NCBI GenBank assembly: GCA_014323675.1
Contig: JACONN010000002.1
Location: 372,001 to 436,000 of the forward strand
DNA: 64,000 bases
Direction of reading: 5' to 3'
Source: Hormoscilla sp. GM7CHS1pb
GTDB lineage: Bacteria > Cyanobacteriota > Cyanobacteriia > Cyanobacteriales > Desertifilaceae
Of this stretch, positions 29,448 to 39,575 are shown piece by piece. Position numbers and translations under genes: made by a program. The notes beneath the pieces were generated by a model that was not told where the DNA came from, ran no database searches, and worked only from the letters and a program-made list of their open reading frames with translations. Positions within the stretch are counted from its first letter, which is position 1; the number at the start of each line of letters is the position of its first letter.

Positions 29448-32069
29448 TTAATTTACTTTAGTTAGCAACCCCACGGGCAAGGGCTTAAAGGAAAGACGTT
29501 CGTTTTCTACATCCACAAAGATAGTGTCCCCTTCCTTAAACTCGCTGCGCAGGATCGCTTTGGCAATTTGGGTTTCTAACTCCCGCTGAATTGCTCGCTT
29601 CAAGGGACGCGCCCCATAGACGGGGTCATAACCTACTTCTGCCAAAAAGTCAAGGGCTGCTTCGGCCAGTTTGAGAGACATCTTCCGTTCTGCTAACCGC
29701 TGGGACAAACGCGGCACTTGCAACTTGACGATCGCCCGCAATTGTGCTTTCTTGAGGGAGTGGAAGATGATGACTTCATCAATGCGGTTGAGGAACTCGG
29801 GACGGAAACTCGATCGCATCGCTTCCATGACCCGCTTTTGCATCTCTTCATACTGACTATCATCTCCTGCCAGATCCAGGATATACTGGGAACCGATGTT
29901 GCTAGTCATGATGACGATCGCATTCTTAAAGTCAACGGTATGACCTTGGGCATCGGTGACGCGACCGTCATCGAGAATTTGCAGCATAATATTGAAGACA
30001 TCGGGATGAGCTTTTTCAATTTCATCGAACAAGATCGCCGCATAAGGACGCCGGCGAATCGACTCAGTTAGCTGTCCCCCTTCATCGTACCCCACATATC
30101 CCGGAGGCGCGCCAATTAACCGCGAAACAGTATGTTTCTCCATGTACTCGGACATGTCAATGCGCACTAGCGCTTCTTCCGTATCGAACAGGTAAGCAGC
30201 AAGTGCTTTGGCCAACTCTGTCTTCCCGACACCCGTGGGACCGAGGAAGATAAAACTGGCAACGGGACGGTTCGGGTCCGCTAACCCCGCACGCGATCGC
30301 TGAATGGCATCGGCCACTGCTGTCACCGCCTCATCCTGTCCCACCACCCGCTGATGCAGTTCCTCTTCCAGGCGGAGAAGTTTTTGCATTTCCGACTCCA
30401 CCAACTTACTAATGGGAATACCCGTCCACTTGGAGATAATTTCGGCAATATCCGCTTCCGTCACTTCCTCCCGCAACAGGGAAATTCCACTTGTTTGGGT
30501 TTCCTCTAGACGAGTTTCCGTTTGTTTCAGTTGCTGTTGCAACTCATTTAACTTACCGTACTTCAACTCCGCAGCGCGGTTCAGGTCGTAGTTCCGTTCC
30601 GCCTGCTGAATCTCAATGTTAATCCGATCGATTTCTTCCTTAATCCCCTGGATTTGGTCGATAATCCCTTTTTCCGATTCCCACTGAGCATTCAGGGTCC
30701 GTTGTGCTTCCTTCAGGTTCGCCAACTCTAGTTCCAATTTTTCCAATCGTTCCTGGGAAGCAGCGTCATATTCCTTTTGCAGGGAGAGGCGTTCCATTTC
30801 CAACTGGAGGATTTTCCGGTCAATTTCGTCCAGTTCTTCGGGTTTAGAGGTAATCTCCATCTTTAACCGGGCCGCCGCCTCGTCCATCAGGTCGATCGCT
30901 TTATCGGGAAGGAAGCGATCGCTAATATACCTGGTAGAAAGGGCCGCCGCTGCTACCAGGGCACTATCAGAGATTTTCACTCCGTGGTGAACTTCATAGC
31001 GTTCCTTAAGTCCCCGCAGAATAGAAACGGTATCTTCGACAGTGGGTTGATCCACATAGACTTGTTGGAAGCGTCGTTCCAGGGCAGCATCTTTTTCGAT
31101 ATACTTGCGATATTCATCCAGGGTAGTGGCACCAATACAGCGCAACTCACCCCGTGATAACATGGGTTTGAGCAAGTTTCCCGCATCCATGGCCCCTTGG
31201 GTCGCCCCAGCACCAACAACGGTGTGAATTTCATCGACAAACATGATAATGTTACCTTGAGAATCGGTAACTTCCTTCAGAACGGCTTTCAAGCGTTCTT
31301 CAAATTCCCCCCGATATTTAGCCCCTGCAATTAAGGCCCCTAGATCCAGGGCGAGCAGGCGGCGGTCCTTCAGGGATTGGGGTACGTCCCCGGCGACTAT
31401 CCGTTGGGCCAGTCCTTCCGCGATCGCGGTTTTGCCGACACCCGGTTCCCCGATGAGTACGGGATTATTCTTAGTGCGGCGAGAGAGGATTTGAATCGTG
31501 CGGCGAATCTCATCATCTCTACCAATTACTGGGTCTAGTTTACCTTGGCGGGCTGCCTCTGTCAAGTCCCGTCCATATTTTTCCAGCGCTTCGTACTTAC
31601 CTTCAGGGTTTTGGTCAGTCACTTTCTGGTTGCCTCTGATTTGGGAGATAATCTGCTTTAAATTATCTTCATCTAGCTTAAATGACTTTAATAACTCTTT
31701 GCCAAAGCGATCGTCCTTACTGAAAGCTAGCACCAGATGCTCGATGGAGATATACTCGTCGCCATAATCTTTGCGGTAAGCTTCCGCAGCGTCCAGCAGC
31801 GTATCCAAAGAACGTCCCAGATAGACAGAACCGGGGTTAGACACTTTGGGCTTACCCTTAATGAAAGCTTCCGTGCGATCGCGCAGGTGTTGCACGTTCA
31901 CCTCCGCCTTAGAGAAAATGCTAGTAGCCAGTCCTGGTTGTTCCAGCAGGGACTTCATCAGGTGTTCGCTTTCTAGCTGTTGCTGGCCGCAAGCCTTAAC
32001 AATGTCCGGCAGGCGGGCGATCGCCTCCCAGGCTTTTTCCGTAAACTGATTGGGATTACTAGGTTGCAT
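29448..32069 (-). CDS. clpB: ATP-dependent disaggregase ClpB
   Basis: The 873-residue protein has the full ClpB layout. The Clp N domain (residues about 1-150) is followed by AAA1 with Walker [14 protein letters not shown] (about 207) and Walker [16 protein letters not shown]. The long coiled-coil middle domain (about 410-530, [20 protein letters not shown]) comes before AAA2 with [14 protein letters not shown] (about 608) and [16 protein letters not shown]. The D2 small domain ends LLTKVN. ClpB threads aggregated proteins through its hexamer together with DnaK. The start [17 protein letters not shown] is the usual one. Two identical MITEs lie in its upstream region. It is the parent of the fragment at 20824-21195. 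Confidence 0.97.
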   Translation of the reverse strand: MQPSNPNQFTEKAWEAIARLPDIVKACGQQQLESEHLMKSLLEQPGLATSIFSKAEVNVQHLRDRTEAFIKGKPKVSNPGSVYLGRSLDTLLDAAEAYRKDYGDEYISIEHLVLAFSKDDRFGKELLKSFKLDEDNLKQIISQIRGNQKVTDQNPEGKYEALEKYGRDLTEAARQGKLDPVIGRDDEIRRTIQILSRRTKNNPVLIGEPGVGKTAIAEGLAQRIVAGDVPQSLKDRRLLALDLGALIAGAKYRGEFEERLKAVLKEVTDSQGNIIMFVDEIHTVVGAGATQGAMDAGNLLKPMLSRGELRCIGATTLDEYRKYIEKDAALERRFQQVYVDQPTVEDTVSILRGLKERYEVHHGVKISDSALVAAAALSTRYISDRFLPDKAIDLMDEAAARLKMEITSKPEELDEIDRKILQLEMERLSLQKEYDAASQERLEKLELELANLKEAQRTLNAQWESEKGIIDQIQGIKEEIDRINIEIQQAERNYDLNRAAELKYGKLNELQQQLKQTETRLEETQTSGISLLREEVTEADIAEIISKWTGIPISKLVESEMQKLLRLEEELHQRVVGQDEAVTAVADAIQRSRAGLADPNRPVASFIFLGPTGVGKTELAKALAAYLFDTEEALVRIDMSEYMEKHTVSRLIGAPPGYVGYDEGGQLTESIRRRPYAAILFDEIEKAHPDVFNIMLQILDDGRVTDAQGHTVDFKNAIVIMTSNIGSQYILDLAGDDSQYEEMQKRVMEAMRSSFRPEFLNRIDEVIIFHSLKKAQLRAIVKLQVPRLSQRLAERKMSLKLAEAALDFLAEVGYDPVYGARPLKRAIQRELETQIAKAILRSEFKEGDTIFVDVENERLSFKPLPVGLLTKVN

Positions 32070-32148
32070 CGCTTAATACTCCTAACATCTTAGTCTATTT
32101 AAGTTTATTTTCCGCACGGAACGGGGGGCGATCGGCCTTTACGATTAT

Positions 32149-32258
32149 GTTGCACAATTACGGGATGATGGGCATAGTTGCAGAAGTCTTAAACCTAGAC
32201 TACAAGCCAGTTTAAGTTATGTGCATGCGTAGGCATCATCCCCAAAATGTGCAACGCC
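32149..32258. mobile_element. MITE type C, copy 1
   Basis: The ends GTTGCACAATTACGGGATGATG and CATCATCCCCAAAATGTGCAAC are inverted repeats. The copy is 110 bp and lacks the first three bases (GGC) seen in copy 2. CGATTAT flanks both sides (32142-32148 and 32259-32265), consistent with a target duplication. It lies about 80 bp upstream of the clpB start and may affect its promoter. Confidence 0.85.
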
Positions 32259-32304
32259 CGATTATGCTATGGGTATTACCGACCTGAAGTCAGAATTGGA
32301 GTTT

Positions 32305-32417
32305 GGCGTTGCACAATTACGGGATGATGGGCATAGTTGCAGAAGTCTTAAACCTAGACTACAAGCCAGTTTAAGTTATGTGCATGCGTAGGCATCATCC
32401 CCAAAATGTGCAACGCC
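32305..32417. mobile_element. MITE type C, copy 2
   Basis: It is 113 bp with complete ends GGCGTTGCACAATTACGG and AAAATGTGCAACGCC. TGGAGTTT occurs on both sides (32297-32304 and 32418-32425). The interior is identical to copy 1, so both insertions are recent. The gap 32418-32869 further contains a single type B end (GGGGTGTGGTCAAAATCC near 32608) without a partner. No gene is seen there. Confidence 0.88.
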
Positions 32418-32869
32418 TGGAGTTTTATAGCATTTCTCAAATCAGTGTAATATCTGAGATAGCACTGAAACCATTATCCTGTCTGGATTTCATCGTACCA
32501 TGTCAGATCGCATCAAGAGAGAGAAATGCTTCTTAAACAGGCAAAATTAAGGGTTTCAGCCTTTTTTATCCGAACATGAAAAGGTGCGACAGGTAGCAGT
32601 ACTGGCGGGGTGTGGTCAAAATCCGTTGATACGCTACAAGGCATGGGATCCCCCCTTTTGGAAGATACTGTGGGGTAATCAGGGGGCTCCGCCCCTTATC
32701 AGCCTCTCCGGCTGATAGCGCTTGACTTTCCCCCCTCCTCCCCGGATCGTGCGCGCAGCGCAATCGCCCGCCAATTAGCTGACAAGCTGACGCTATGCCC
32801 CGATGGTGTATTATACCATTGTAGGTAGGTCGCACCTCAGCCCAACCTACAACTTAACAATTACAGCGA

Positions 32870-34099
32870 TTACCGCAACAGCAGCAAAACTACCTGAAGA
32901 CATCCCACGACAACACCCAATAGCCCACCCAAATTCACGATCGCCTGCAACTCGCTTTTAACAATTCCATTAATTGCTATCTCTAAATCCCGAGGAGAAG
33001 TAGCATTCACCCGCTCTACAATTACCCGATCTATATTCAAAATTGGTATCGCCATCGTTACAATTACTTCCAAGTCTTTTTCCAAATAGCGGTCCAAAAC
33101 TAAAGCCAGTTCCTTACTAACTACCTCCAGGGAAGAATTCACCACCGCCGAATTCCGCAGACGGCTGAGCACTAACTTCGCCACATTTTCCCAGTCGATC
33201 GACTCACCCAAACCCTGAAGCAGATCCGCACCGCGACTTTGAATATAATTGCGCACCGCATCTCGCATAGTTTTCCGCAACTGTCGCACCGTCAACACCG
33301 GCAAATTTTGCAAAGATAAACCTCGCAACCATTTCGTGACGCTTTCTTTTACACCCAGAGAGACAATTAACTCACCGATCCGTTCATTAGTCTCCGACTT
33401 TTCATCCAAGCAATAAGTACGCAAACGAGTCAAAGAGTTCCGCAAACCTAACAAATTAGCAACCACCCAATAGGTCCCACTTGACTTTTCCCGAAACCCT
33501 TCATCTATTACCTGAATATTGCGGTCCGTGAGAAAATCAACGATCGCCAGGCGGATCACCTCCGGCGGCACCACCCTCTGAAACAGCCAATCAGCCAGCG
33601 ATCGGGCCTGTTCTTCAGTCAGCTTAAATTCCAGCAAAACCTGGTCAAAAATTGGATTTAGCTGCTCTTGCAGGAAATCTTCCCGCCGTGCCAAAACCTT
33701 CATCAGTCTCGGAAGGGATTTCCCCAACAAATCCTGGAGAATCCCAGCTAAAATCCTAGCAGTTTTCTGCTCCTTATCAGACTGAATTTGGTCGATCGCC
33801 AGCTTCAGCAACCAGAGAATCGCCGCTTGGGTGCGTTCCGTTTGCAGCAGGCGTTTCGCCAGATTTTGCAACTCCTCGGGCGTCAGCAGGGACCCCATAA
33901 TAGTATCAGCCACCCGCCTTGCCAAACGGGCCTGGTTGCTAGGAATCAAACCCGGAGTAAAAGGCAACTTGCGCCCGCCGATCTTGATAGGTCGGTAAGG
34001 GCGAAATAACATCTTAATGGCTAAATCATTCGTGAAATAGCCAATCACACCACCCGCCAGGGGCGGAACCATGTAAATCCATAATTCAGAGAAATTCAA
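32870..34099 (-). CDS. DUF445 family membrane protein
   Basis: The 409-residue protein begins with a membrane segment ([27 protein letters not shown]) and the family motif [18 protein letters not shown]. It continues [20 protein letters not shown]. The middle is a long helical region, and the C-terminus returns to a membrane helix ([20 protein letters not shown]). DUF445 proteins are conserved in cyanobacteria and Firmicutes; their function is unknown, and membrane organisation is a guess. It is preceded by a hairpin repeat and reads away from menG's 3' end. Confidence 0.85.
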   Translation of the reverse strand: MNFSELWIYMVPPLAGGVIGYFTNDLAIKMLFRPYRPIKIGGRKLPFTPGLIPSNQARLARRVADTIMGSLLTPEELQNLAKRLLQTERTQAAILWLLKLAIDQIQSDKEQKTARILAGILQDLLGKSLPRLMKVLARREDFLQEQLNPIFDQVLLEFKLTEEQARSLADWLFQRVVPPEVIRLAIVDFLTDRNIQVIDEGFREKSSGTYWVVANLLGLRNSLTRLRTYCLDEKSETNERIGELIVSLGVKESVTKWLRGLSLQNLPVLTVRQLRKTMRDAVRNYIQSRGADLLQGLGESIDWENVAKLVLSRLRNSAVVNSSLEVVSKELALVLDRYLEKDLEVIVTMAIPILNIDRVIVERVNATSPRDLEIAINGIVKSELQAIVNLGGLLGVVVGCLQVVLLLLR

Positions 34100-34136
34100 A
34101 GCAACAATCTTATTCGTCAGTAACCTAGGACGGGAT

Positions 34137-34198
34137 CGATGTCTCCTGGAGCGAAGTTTCTCCTGGGTAGTGCGGTTAGCGCTCCGGAGGAGACATCG
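34137..34198. repeat. Hairpin repeat, copy 4
   Basis: CGATGTCTCCT (34137-34147) pairs with AGGAGACATCG (34188-34198). The internal part reads TCCTGGGTAGTGCGGTTAGCGCTCCGG, with the same TAGTGC/AGCGC pattern as other copies. It lies between the menG stop and the DUF445 start on the same strand, where it could act as a terminator for menG. Confidence 0.8.
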
Positions 34199-34225
34199 TC
34201 ACGCTGTCCGTAATGAATAACGGTC

Positions 34226-34927
34226 TCAGGCTTTTGTAACTACCAATACCCCCATCATACCGCTAGCTATGGGATAATGTGTAGCGATCGCAAATCCAGC
34301 TTGACGAGCCAAAGTCACCTGTCGGAGGCCATTGGGGAAACGCTCCAGACTAGGAGCAATATAAGCATATTCTGCCCTCAGACCCAATTGATCCGCGACT
34401 GGCACCACAATATTGTCTAGATACCACTGCTGAAAAGCTCTAGCTGCTGGCTGACTGGGACGATGAAAATCTAGGATAGCAGCTGACCCACCCGGTTTGA
34501 TCACCCGATGCAACTCCTGGAGACAACCAAAAATATCCGTTACGTTCCGCAGTCCATAGCTCATCGTCGCCGCATCAAAGAAATTGTCGGTAAAAGGCAA
34601 ATTCAGCGCATCCGCTTCTACCCAGCAAATGTCCGGCTTCCCGTACTGGCGATCGCACCGTTCTTGGGCGATCGCCAGGAGTTGCGGCGCAAAATCCACC
34701 CCATAGACCTTACCAGATGCACCCACAATACGTCCCAGTAACAAAGCCATATCCCCACTACCACAGCACAGGTCCAAGCATACATCTCCAGCCTTAGCCT
34801 CAGACCACTTGAGAGTCATGTGCTTCCAAACCCGGTGTTGACCCAGACTCAACCAGTCATTGAGTTGGTCATATACCGGTGCTATCCGGTCAAAGATAGC
34901 GCGAACTTGAGAATTACTGGTCATCAT
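34226..34927 (-). CDS. menG: 2-phytyl-1,4-naphthoquinone methyltransferase (UbiE/MenG family)
   Basis: The 233-residue protein opens QVRAIFDRIAPVYDQLNDWL, the family start. It has the AdoMet-binding motif LDLCCGSGDMALLLG (about residue 50), YGVDFAPQLL, the MSYGLRNVTD motif and ILDFHRPSQP. In cyanobacteria this enzyme performs the last methylation of phylloquinone, the quinone cofactor of photosystem I. Its ATG overlaps the stop of the response-regulator gene (ATGA), so the two are translationally coupled. The upstream start of two Met codons is used. Confidence 0.92.
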   Translation of the reverse strand: MMTSNSQVRAIFDRIAPVYDQLNDWLSLGQHRVWKHMTLKWSEAKAGDVCLDLCCGSGDMALLLGRIVGASGKVYGVDFAPQLLAIAQERCDRQYGKPDICWVEADALNLPFTDNFFDAATMSYGLRNVTDIFGCLQELHRVIKPGGSAAILDFHRPSQPAARAFQQWYLDNIVVPVADQLGLRAEYAYIAPSLERFPNGLRQVTLARQAGFAIATHYPIASGMMGVLVVTKA

Positions 34928-35841
34928 GCTGGAGTTTTGTAGTCGCGAGCACAGACTAGCACCAGGCCCACCTGTTGAGCACAGAGGCGAATCAGTACCA
35001 GTTCATCCTCTCGCAGTTTGCTGGGTTGCTGCCATTGCAGGGACAGCACTGCTAGCATTTCGCCTTGATAGATAATGGGCACAACCAGATGAGCTTGAAT
35101 GCCACTAGCTTTGTAATGCTCCAAATTCCTATGAGCTTTATCACCTGGGATATTCTGCGAAATCTGAAATTCCGCCGCCGCGATCGCCTCCTTTACCAGA
35201 GGATCTTCGGCTAGCCAGTTAGACACTTCACCAGTAGGACTATAAGTACCTTGAGTTTCTTGTAGCTGCGAATCGGACACCAGTTGGAGGATACAGACAT
35301 CCGCTGCGAAATTCTTGCCAAAAGCCATCGCGATCGGCTCTAGGGAGTCAGACAAGCTTAATTCCCCACCTGCAACCTGAACGATTGCCTTCAACAATTC
35401 CATTTGAGCCTCAGCCCGCTGCAACTCCAGAGTCTTTTGCTTCACGACAGCATAGGTGTCAACCGCCCGTTGCACCACCCCCTTCAACTCATTCGGGTCC
35501 CAAGGCTTAGTGATATATTTGTAGACCTGTCCGGAATTAATAGCATCCACCAGGTCTTCCACATCTGTAAAACCTGTGAGAATAATCCGCATTGTATTCG
35601 GGAAATCCGGCACCGTCTTACTCAGGAACTCAGTTCCCTTCATCTCCGGCATCCGCTGGTCAGAGATGATCACAGCCACTTCACCTTCTTTTGCTAGTAC
35701 CTCCAAAGCCTGTATACCACTCTCGGCTTTGAACACCTTAAAATCTCGCCTGAATGTGCGGAATAGCAGATCCAGATTATCTGGCTCATCGTCCACCACC
35801 ATCATCTTCGGCTTCGGCTTCTTTTGCTCCATACTCATCAA
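34924..35841 (-). CDS. Response regulator with C-terminal GAF-like domain
   Basis: The N-terminal receiver domain (residues about 12-130) shows the acidic pair VVDDEPDNLDLL, the phospho-acceptor Asp in IISDQRMPEMKG, the Thr in ILTGFTD and the Lys in YKYITKPWDP. This matches RpfG/HupR-type receivers. A coiled linker (YAVVKQKTLELQRAEAQMEL) leads to a GAF-like sensor domain (about residues 160-300, ASGIQAHLVVPIIYQGEMLAVLSLQW). There is no DNA-binding or HD-GYP domain, so the output is probably protein interaction. It precedes and overlaps menG. A ligand for the GAF domain cannot be inferred. Confidence 0.88.
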   Translation of the reverse strand: MMSMEQKKPKPKMMVVDDEPDNLDLLFRTFRRDFKVFKAESGIQALEVLAKEGEVAVIISDQRMPEMKGTEFLSKTVPDFPNTMRIILTGFTDVEDLVDAINSGQVYKYITKPWDPNELKGVVQRAVDTYAVVKQKTLELQRAEAQMELLKAIVQVAGGELSLSDSLEPIAMAFGKNFAADVCILQLVSDSQLQETQGTYSPTGEVSNWLAEDPLVKEAIAAAEFQISQNIPGDKAHRNLEHYKASGIQAHLVVPIIYQGEMLAVLSLQWQQPSKLREDELVLIRLCAQQVGLVLVCARDYKTPA

Positions 35842-36142
35842 CTTCCGGCTGATATTCCAGCTCTGTTATATTATTTTCCATACAATAGTCTCTCCTTGCG
35901 GCAATTTACCGACAAGCAGCCAGTCTATCTGCATCCCTTATCCTTGGGTGTCATGAGGAGAGTGGACTCACCACAAGTGCAGTCCTGGGCCCTCAAGTAG
36001 ATCCCACCCTCGTGTCGGCCCTTTGGCAAGGAATCAACCGATCGCCAACTTCAGCTTCTCTTAAAGCCCCATCTTATATATTTTTCCCAGCCATTATCTC
36101 TTTGGTCGCTTATCAATTTACTGCCTAGCATCGACCACCCAA
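35842..36142. other. Intergenic stretch without recognised features
   Basis: About 300 bp between the response regulator and the small membrane protein gene. It should contain the promoter of the response regulator/menG pair. I see no gene, clear repeat or RNA. Confidence 0.5.
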
Positions 36143-36475
36143 CTACCACCGATCCCGATCGGGAGACACGGCACCGGGGGACACAGCCATATTTTGACTG
36201 GTTTGAGTCTGACTGGCTATTCTTTCCTTCTCCTCTTGCGGTATCACCCAGGTTAGGGATTGCTTATACTCACTTGCGTGAGCTGCCTGTTGCATGTAAC
36301 CAACATAATGTCCCATCAGGAAATATACTGCTACCATAGCCGCTGCCGCCACTGCTACCAGAAAGCCTGCTAACATCAAGGAGAACTCCTGCTGCGCAAC
36401 CGATTCTTCCATCAAGTGGAGAGACCAGGCTACCAATAATATCACAATTACCAGAATCATAAACATGGTTTTCAC
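36143..36475 (-). CDS. Small two-helix membrane protein
   Basis: The 110-residue protein has two predicted membrane helices: MFMILVIVILLVAWSLHLM at the N-terminus and LMLAGFLVAVAAAAMVAVYF (about residues 33-52). A polar, proline- and serine-containing tail of about 50 residues follows (TWVIPQEEKERIASQTQ). No family is recognised. It sits between hisF and the response regulator on the same strand, but spacing of over 200 bp on either side argues against an operon. Reading frame and hydrophobic pattern support a real gene. Confidence 0.6.
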   Translation of the reverse strand: MKTMFMILVIVILLVAWSLHLMEESVAQQEFSLMLAGFLVAVAAAAMVAVYFLMGHYVGYMQQAAHASEYKQSLTWVIPQEEKERIASQTQTSQNMAVSPGAVSPDRDRW

Positions 36476-36645
36476 CTAACCCGATCTTGACTCGTAAGAC
36501 CTCGAATTTTTATCCTTCTGACCCACAGTCCTGGGAGCACCAGTAGTGGATCTAGTCAGAGCATGCCACTTATTAAGAATTGTAACAACTTTTCTGCGCA
36601 TTGTAAATTGTAAATTGTAATTGTAAATTGAAAGACATGCGGGCT

Positions 36646-36667
36646 GGGTCTCCACCGGTGGAGACCC
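36646..36667. repeat. 22-bp perfect palindrome downstream of hisF
   Basis: The arms GGGTCTCCACC and GGTGGAGACCC are exact complements. With further flanking bases (GCTGG and CCAG, imperfect) it could fold as a strong stem 24 bp after the hisF stop. It may serve as its terminator. Confidence 0.7.
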
Positions 36668-36690
36668 AGAGCCAGTCCAGCCCAACCCAA

Positions 36691-37476
36691 TCACTCAAAG
36701 CGGACGGGGACTTGGTGGTCTGCCAGATGCTGTTTGATTTCGCTGACGCTTAATTGTCCGTAATGCAGTAGGGAAGCTAAGAGGGCGGCTTCGGCTTTGC
36801 CCGTAGTGAGGGCTTGATAGATGTGCTCGCAGTTGCCAGCACCACCAGAGGCAATCACGGGAATTTCCACTGCTTCGGCAATGGTGCGGGTAAGTTCTAA
36901 GTCATATCCCGCCTGGGTGCCATCAGCGTCCATACTGGTGACTAGCAATTCACCGGCACCACGTTGCTCTACTTCTTGAGCCCAGCTGATGGCGTCAAGA
37001 CCAGTGTTTTCCCTGCCGCCCCGCACGTAGACATCCCAACCGGGGGTTTGCTCGGGCCGATTTTCCGGAACGGTTCGTCGTCTAGCGTCAATGGCCACGA
37101 CAATACATTGATTCCCGAAGCGGGAACTGGCTCGATTAATAAAGTCGGGGTCGCGCACCGCTGCGGAATTGATACTCACTTTATCGGCCCCAGCTCTGAG
37201 CAAATCTTTAATCATTTGTTCGGATCCGATGCCGCCACCGACAGTTAAGGGAATAAATACCTGTTCGGCAGTGCGGTAGACGACATCGATAATGATATCC
37301 CGGTCTTCGTGGGTAGCGGTGATATCCAAAAACACGAGTTCGTCAGCACCAGCGTCATTGTAGACCTGTGCTAGTTCCACTGGATCGCCTGCATCGATGA
37401 GGTTGACAAAGTTGACGCCTTTGACTACCCGACCAGCTTTGACATCCAGACAAGGCAAAATACGTTTGGCCAACAT
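36691..37476 (-). CDS. hisF: Imidazole glycerol phosphate synthase cyclase subunit HisF
   Basis: HisF is the beta/alpha barrel subunit that takes ammonia from HisH and converts PRFAR to IGP and AICAR in histidine synthesis. The start is [20 protein letters not shown], with the conserved catalytic Asp in PCLD. The second catalytic Asp lies in [12 protein letters not shown]. The barrel phosphate sites are VGGGIGS and ASGGAG. The length is 261 residues, normal. The open frame extends 48 codons upstream, but the ATG at 37476 with GGAGG just before it is the family start. It diverges from petP. Confidence 0.95.
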   Translation of the reverse strand: MLAKRILPCLDVKAGRVVKGVNFVNLIDAGDPVELAQVYNDAGADELVFLDITATHEDRDIIIDVVYRTAEQVFIPLTVGGGIGSEQMIKDLLRAGADKVSINSAAVRDPDFINRASSRFGNQCIVVAIDARRRTVPENRPEQTPGWDVYVRGGRENTGLDAISWAQEVEQRGAGELLVTSMDADGTQAGYDLELTRTIAEAVEIPVIASGGAGNCEHIYQALTTGKAEAALLASLLHYGQLSVSEIKQHLADHQVPVRFE

Positions 37477-37619
37477 GGCGATTTCCTCCGGCCGTTCGGG
37501 AATTATCGGTAAACAGGGATATTGTACGAGTTCGGCAGGCAAAACTGTTGGGACTGTATCCCTGTTGCTATAAACTGTGGAGTTGGAGATCGAACGTAAA
37601 ACATAAAACAGAAAGTGCA

Positions 37620-37823
37620 ATGGAAATCGGTCAGAAGGTAAAAGTGCGGGGCGTGATAGACGGCAGCATGCCCGGCAAGATGGTTAAGCAGATCCAGCAA
37701 AATCCAGTGGGGACTATTGTGGGGTATAAAATGCTCGATGGGTCGGCAGTGGGTGTGGTGGTCAAGTTTGACGAGGAGTTGTCCACCTGGTTCTTTGAAG
37801 AGGAACTCGAACAGGTTAACTAG
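37620..37823 (+). CDS. petP: Cytochrome b6f-associated protein PetP (DUF2862)
   Basis: The small soluble protein has 67 residues: [19 protein letters not shown], then [20 protein letters not shown] and [17 protein letters not shown]. The SH3-like beta pattern with GTI.GYKM.DGS and STWFFE.EL matches PetP, a cyanobacteria- and red-algae-specific regulatory subunit of the cytochrome b6f complex. The ATG at 37620 is chosen; an open frame runs upstream to 37548 without family similarity. It diverges from hisF with about 140 bp of shared upstream region. Confidence 0.82.
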   Translation: MEIGQKVKVRGVIDGSMPGKMVKQIQQNPVGTIVGYKMLDGSAVGVVVKFDEELSTWFFEEELEQVN

Positions 37824-38285
37824 CTCGGTCCTGTTGGGCTCCGCTCGCGCAGCAGATCCATCGTGCGACGCAGGAGCGATCGCTGCGCTAGAGTTGCATC
37901 TAGTTGCCCAAAAACTTACACATCTGGGCATATTTGGGGGAATTGTCTCCTGCGAGCAAGCGTTTCGGCAGTCTAAAAAACGACTTCCATTCGTTCCGTA
38001 TGATTAAGCTGGCGCAGGATCTCGTCTTACTTGAGAGCGGCAACTTGAGCGCAAGTCCACTTGCTTTTTGTGCAAGCTTGTCTACTAAGCTGGAAATTAG
38101 CAGCACTCCCAGGCTAGCCCTGGCTGCTAACTATAAGCGCTCGCTGGTGTTAGGCCACGAGCATTGCTGGCTGCGACAGCCTGACCTGTCGAAAGATGGG
38201 GATGTTATACTTGCACCTATCTAGTTGTTAGATAGGTGAGGGTTAAACGCAGCACTACAATGACAGAGATGGTAGAAAAACAGAG
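37824..38285. other. Intergenic region between petP and the ArsA-like gene
   Basis: Open frames cross it on both strands, but none has a recognisable protein or starting signal. The short inverted sequence CCTATCTAGTTGTTAGATAGG lies at about 38216-38236, 50 bp before the ArsA-like start, and might be a regulatory hairpin. Nothing else was identified. Confidence 0.4.
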
Positions 38286-39449
38286 ATGGCCGTGATTTTG
38301 ACATTTTTGGGCAAGGGCGGCACGGGCAAAACAACCCTGGCGATCGGGGCGGCCAAGCGGTTTGCAAGTCAAGGGAAGCGGGTGCTGCTGGCACTCACGT
38401 CTCCGGCATCGGCCTTACTGCTGGGCCAGTCTCTTGATGCCGAACCCCAGGAGATCGCCCCGAATTTGCAGGGCGTGCAGCTGTTGAGTACACCACTGCT
38501 AGCTAAGGGTTGGCAAGAGGTGAAACAGATGGAAGCCCAATACCTCCAGAAACCGTTCTTTCAGGCGGTATTCGGTGAAGAACTGGGTGTCTTGCCGGGA
38601 ATGGACAGTTCCATAAGACTATATGCGCTCTGGAAGTATGACGCTAGCGGTAATTATGATGCGATCGTCTACGATGGCGATGGCGATCTTTCCACCCTGC
38701 GGATGCTGGGTACGCCAGAAATTCTCAGCTGGTATATCCGCCGCTTCCGTCAGGTGTTTATCGATTCGGAACTGGGCCAGGCCCTATCGCCTTTTGTGGG
38801 ACCGGTCAGTAGTGCGGTGCTGAATGTGGACTGGTCGGCGGATAACTTCGCTCAACCAACCCAGCAGGTGGATCGGATTCTGGATGAGGGAAAGGCAAAA
38901 ATAGCTGACCCGCAGCAGGTGACAGCTTATCTGGTGACTACTGATGACCCAGGGGCGATCGCCACGGCTCGTTACCTTTGGGGTAGCGCTCAACAAGTGG
39001 GTTTGACCGTTGGCGGCGTGATTCTGAATAAGTCGGTAGTGGCTCCTACAGAGGTAGCAAAGCTGGCAAACACCCTCAGCTCACTGTTAGAAACTTTTGA
39101 TGATGAAGCGACTAAAACTTCACAGGTAAAGGAAGAGTTCGCTCCTTTGCCCGTGAGCGTAGTTCCCTTCAGCCCCAGTCAGGGGTGGGAGGCGATAATG
39201 TCAAACCTGCCAGATTTCTCGGAAGCCTCACGGGCTCCTAGACCCCTGACGATTGATGTCAAGGTTGGTAGGGTGACCCTATTTTTGCCCAGTTTTGATA
39301 AAAAACAGGTGAAGCTGACCCAATATGGTCCGGAAATTACGATCGAAGCGGGGGACCAGCGGCGTAATATCCTTTTGCCCCCACAATTGAGTGGTAAACC
39401 TGTTAAGGGCGCGAAGTTTCAGGATGGTTATTTGATCATTTCTTTCTAG
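38286..39449 (+). CDS. ArsA/Get3-like P-loop ATPase
   Basis: The 387-residue protein begins AVILTFLGKGGTGKTTLAIG, the deviant Walker A (KGGTGKT) of the SIMIBI class, with a signature Lys before GG. Switch regions are YDAIVYDGDGDLSTLRML, and nucleotide recognition is in VILNKS. The C-terminal 80 residues form a small beta domain (VTLFLPSFDKKQVKLTQYG, GYLIISF) resembling an alpha-crystallin/ArsA_HSP20-like fold. Cyanobacterial homologues next to chlG are common, but their substrate is not settled; tail-anchored protein targeting or an assembly role is possible. It lies 126 bp upstream of the chlG open reading region, with a hairpin in between. Confidence 0.85.
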   Translation: MAVILTFLGKGGTGKTTLAIGAAKRFASQGKRVLLALTSPASALLLGQSLDAEPQEIAPNLQGVQLLSTPLLAKGWQEVKQMEAQYLQKPFFQAVFGEELGVLPGMDSSIRLYALWKYDASGNYDAIVYDGDGDLSTLRMLGTPEILSWYIRRFRQVFIDSELGQALSPFVGPVSSAVLNVDWSADNFAQPTQQVDRILDEGKAKIADPQQVTAYLVTTDDPGAIATARYLWGSAQQVGLTVGGVILNKSVVAPTEVAKLANTLSSLLETFDDEATKTSQVKEEFAPLPVSVVPFSPSQGWEAIMSNLPDFSEASRAPRPLTIDVKVGRVTLFLPSFDKKQVKLTQYGPEITIEAGDQRRNILLPPQLSGKPVKGAKFQDGYLIISF

Positions 39450-39471
39450 CGATCGCGGTTTCGCTGTCTCC

Positions 39472-39506
39472 TGGAAGGGCGGTTGAGCATTACCCAGGAG
39501 ACAGCG
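39472..39506 (+). terminator. Hairpin repeat, copy 5, after the ArsA-like gene
   Basis: CGCTGTCTCCTGG (39472-39484) pairs perfectly with CCAGGAGACAGCG (39494-39506) across a 9-base loop. It stands 22 bp after the stop. It fits a terminator, and its stem matches the other hairpin repeats in TGTCTCCTGG. Confidence 0.7.
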
Positions 39507-39575
39507 ATGGCTAATCTGTGGTAATTAGCCTGGATTAACAAAAAAAAGTATATTTGCAGATGGGAAAAGGGAAAA

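Noticed and set aside
36964..37248. Plus-strand frame inside hisF
   Set aside because: Antisense shadow of a well-conserved gene.
37904..38224. Open frame of 106 codons between petP and the ArsA-like gene
   Set aside because: No recognisable motif, weak start context and a competing frame on the other strand; not supportable as a gene.
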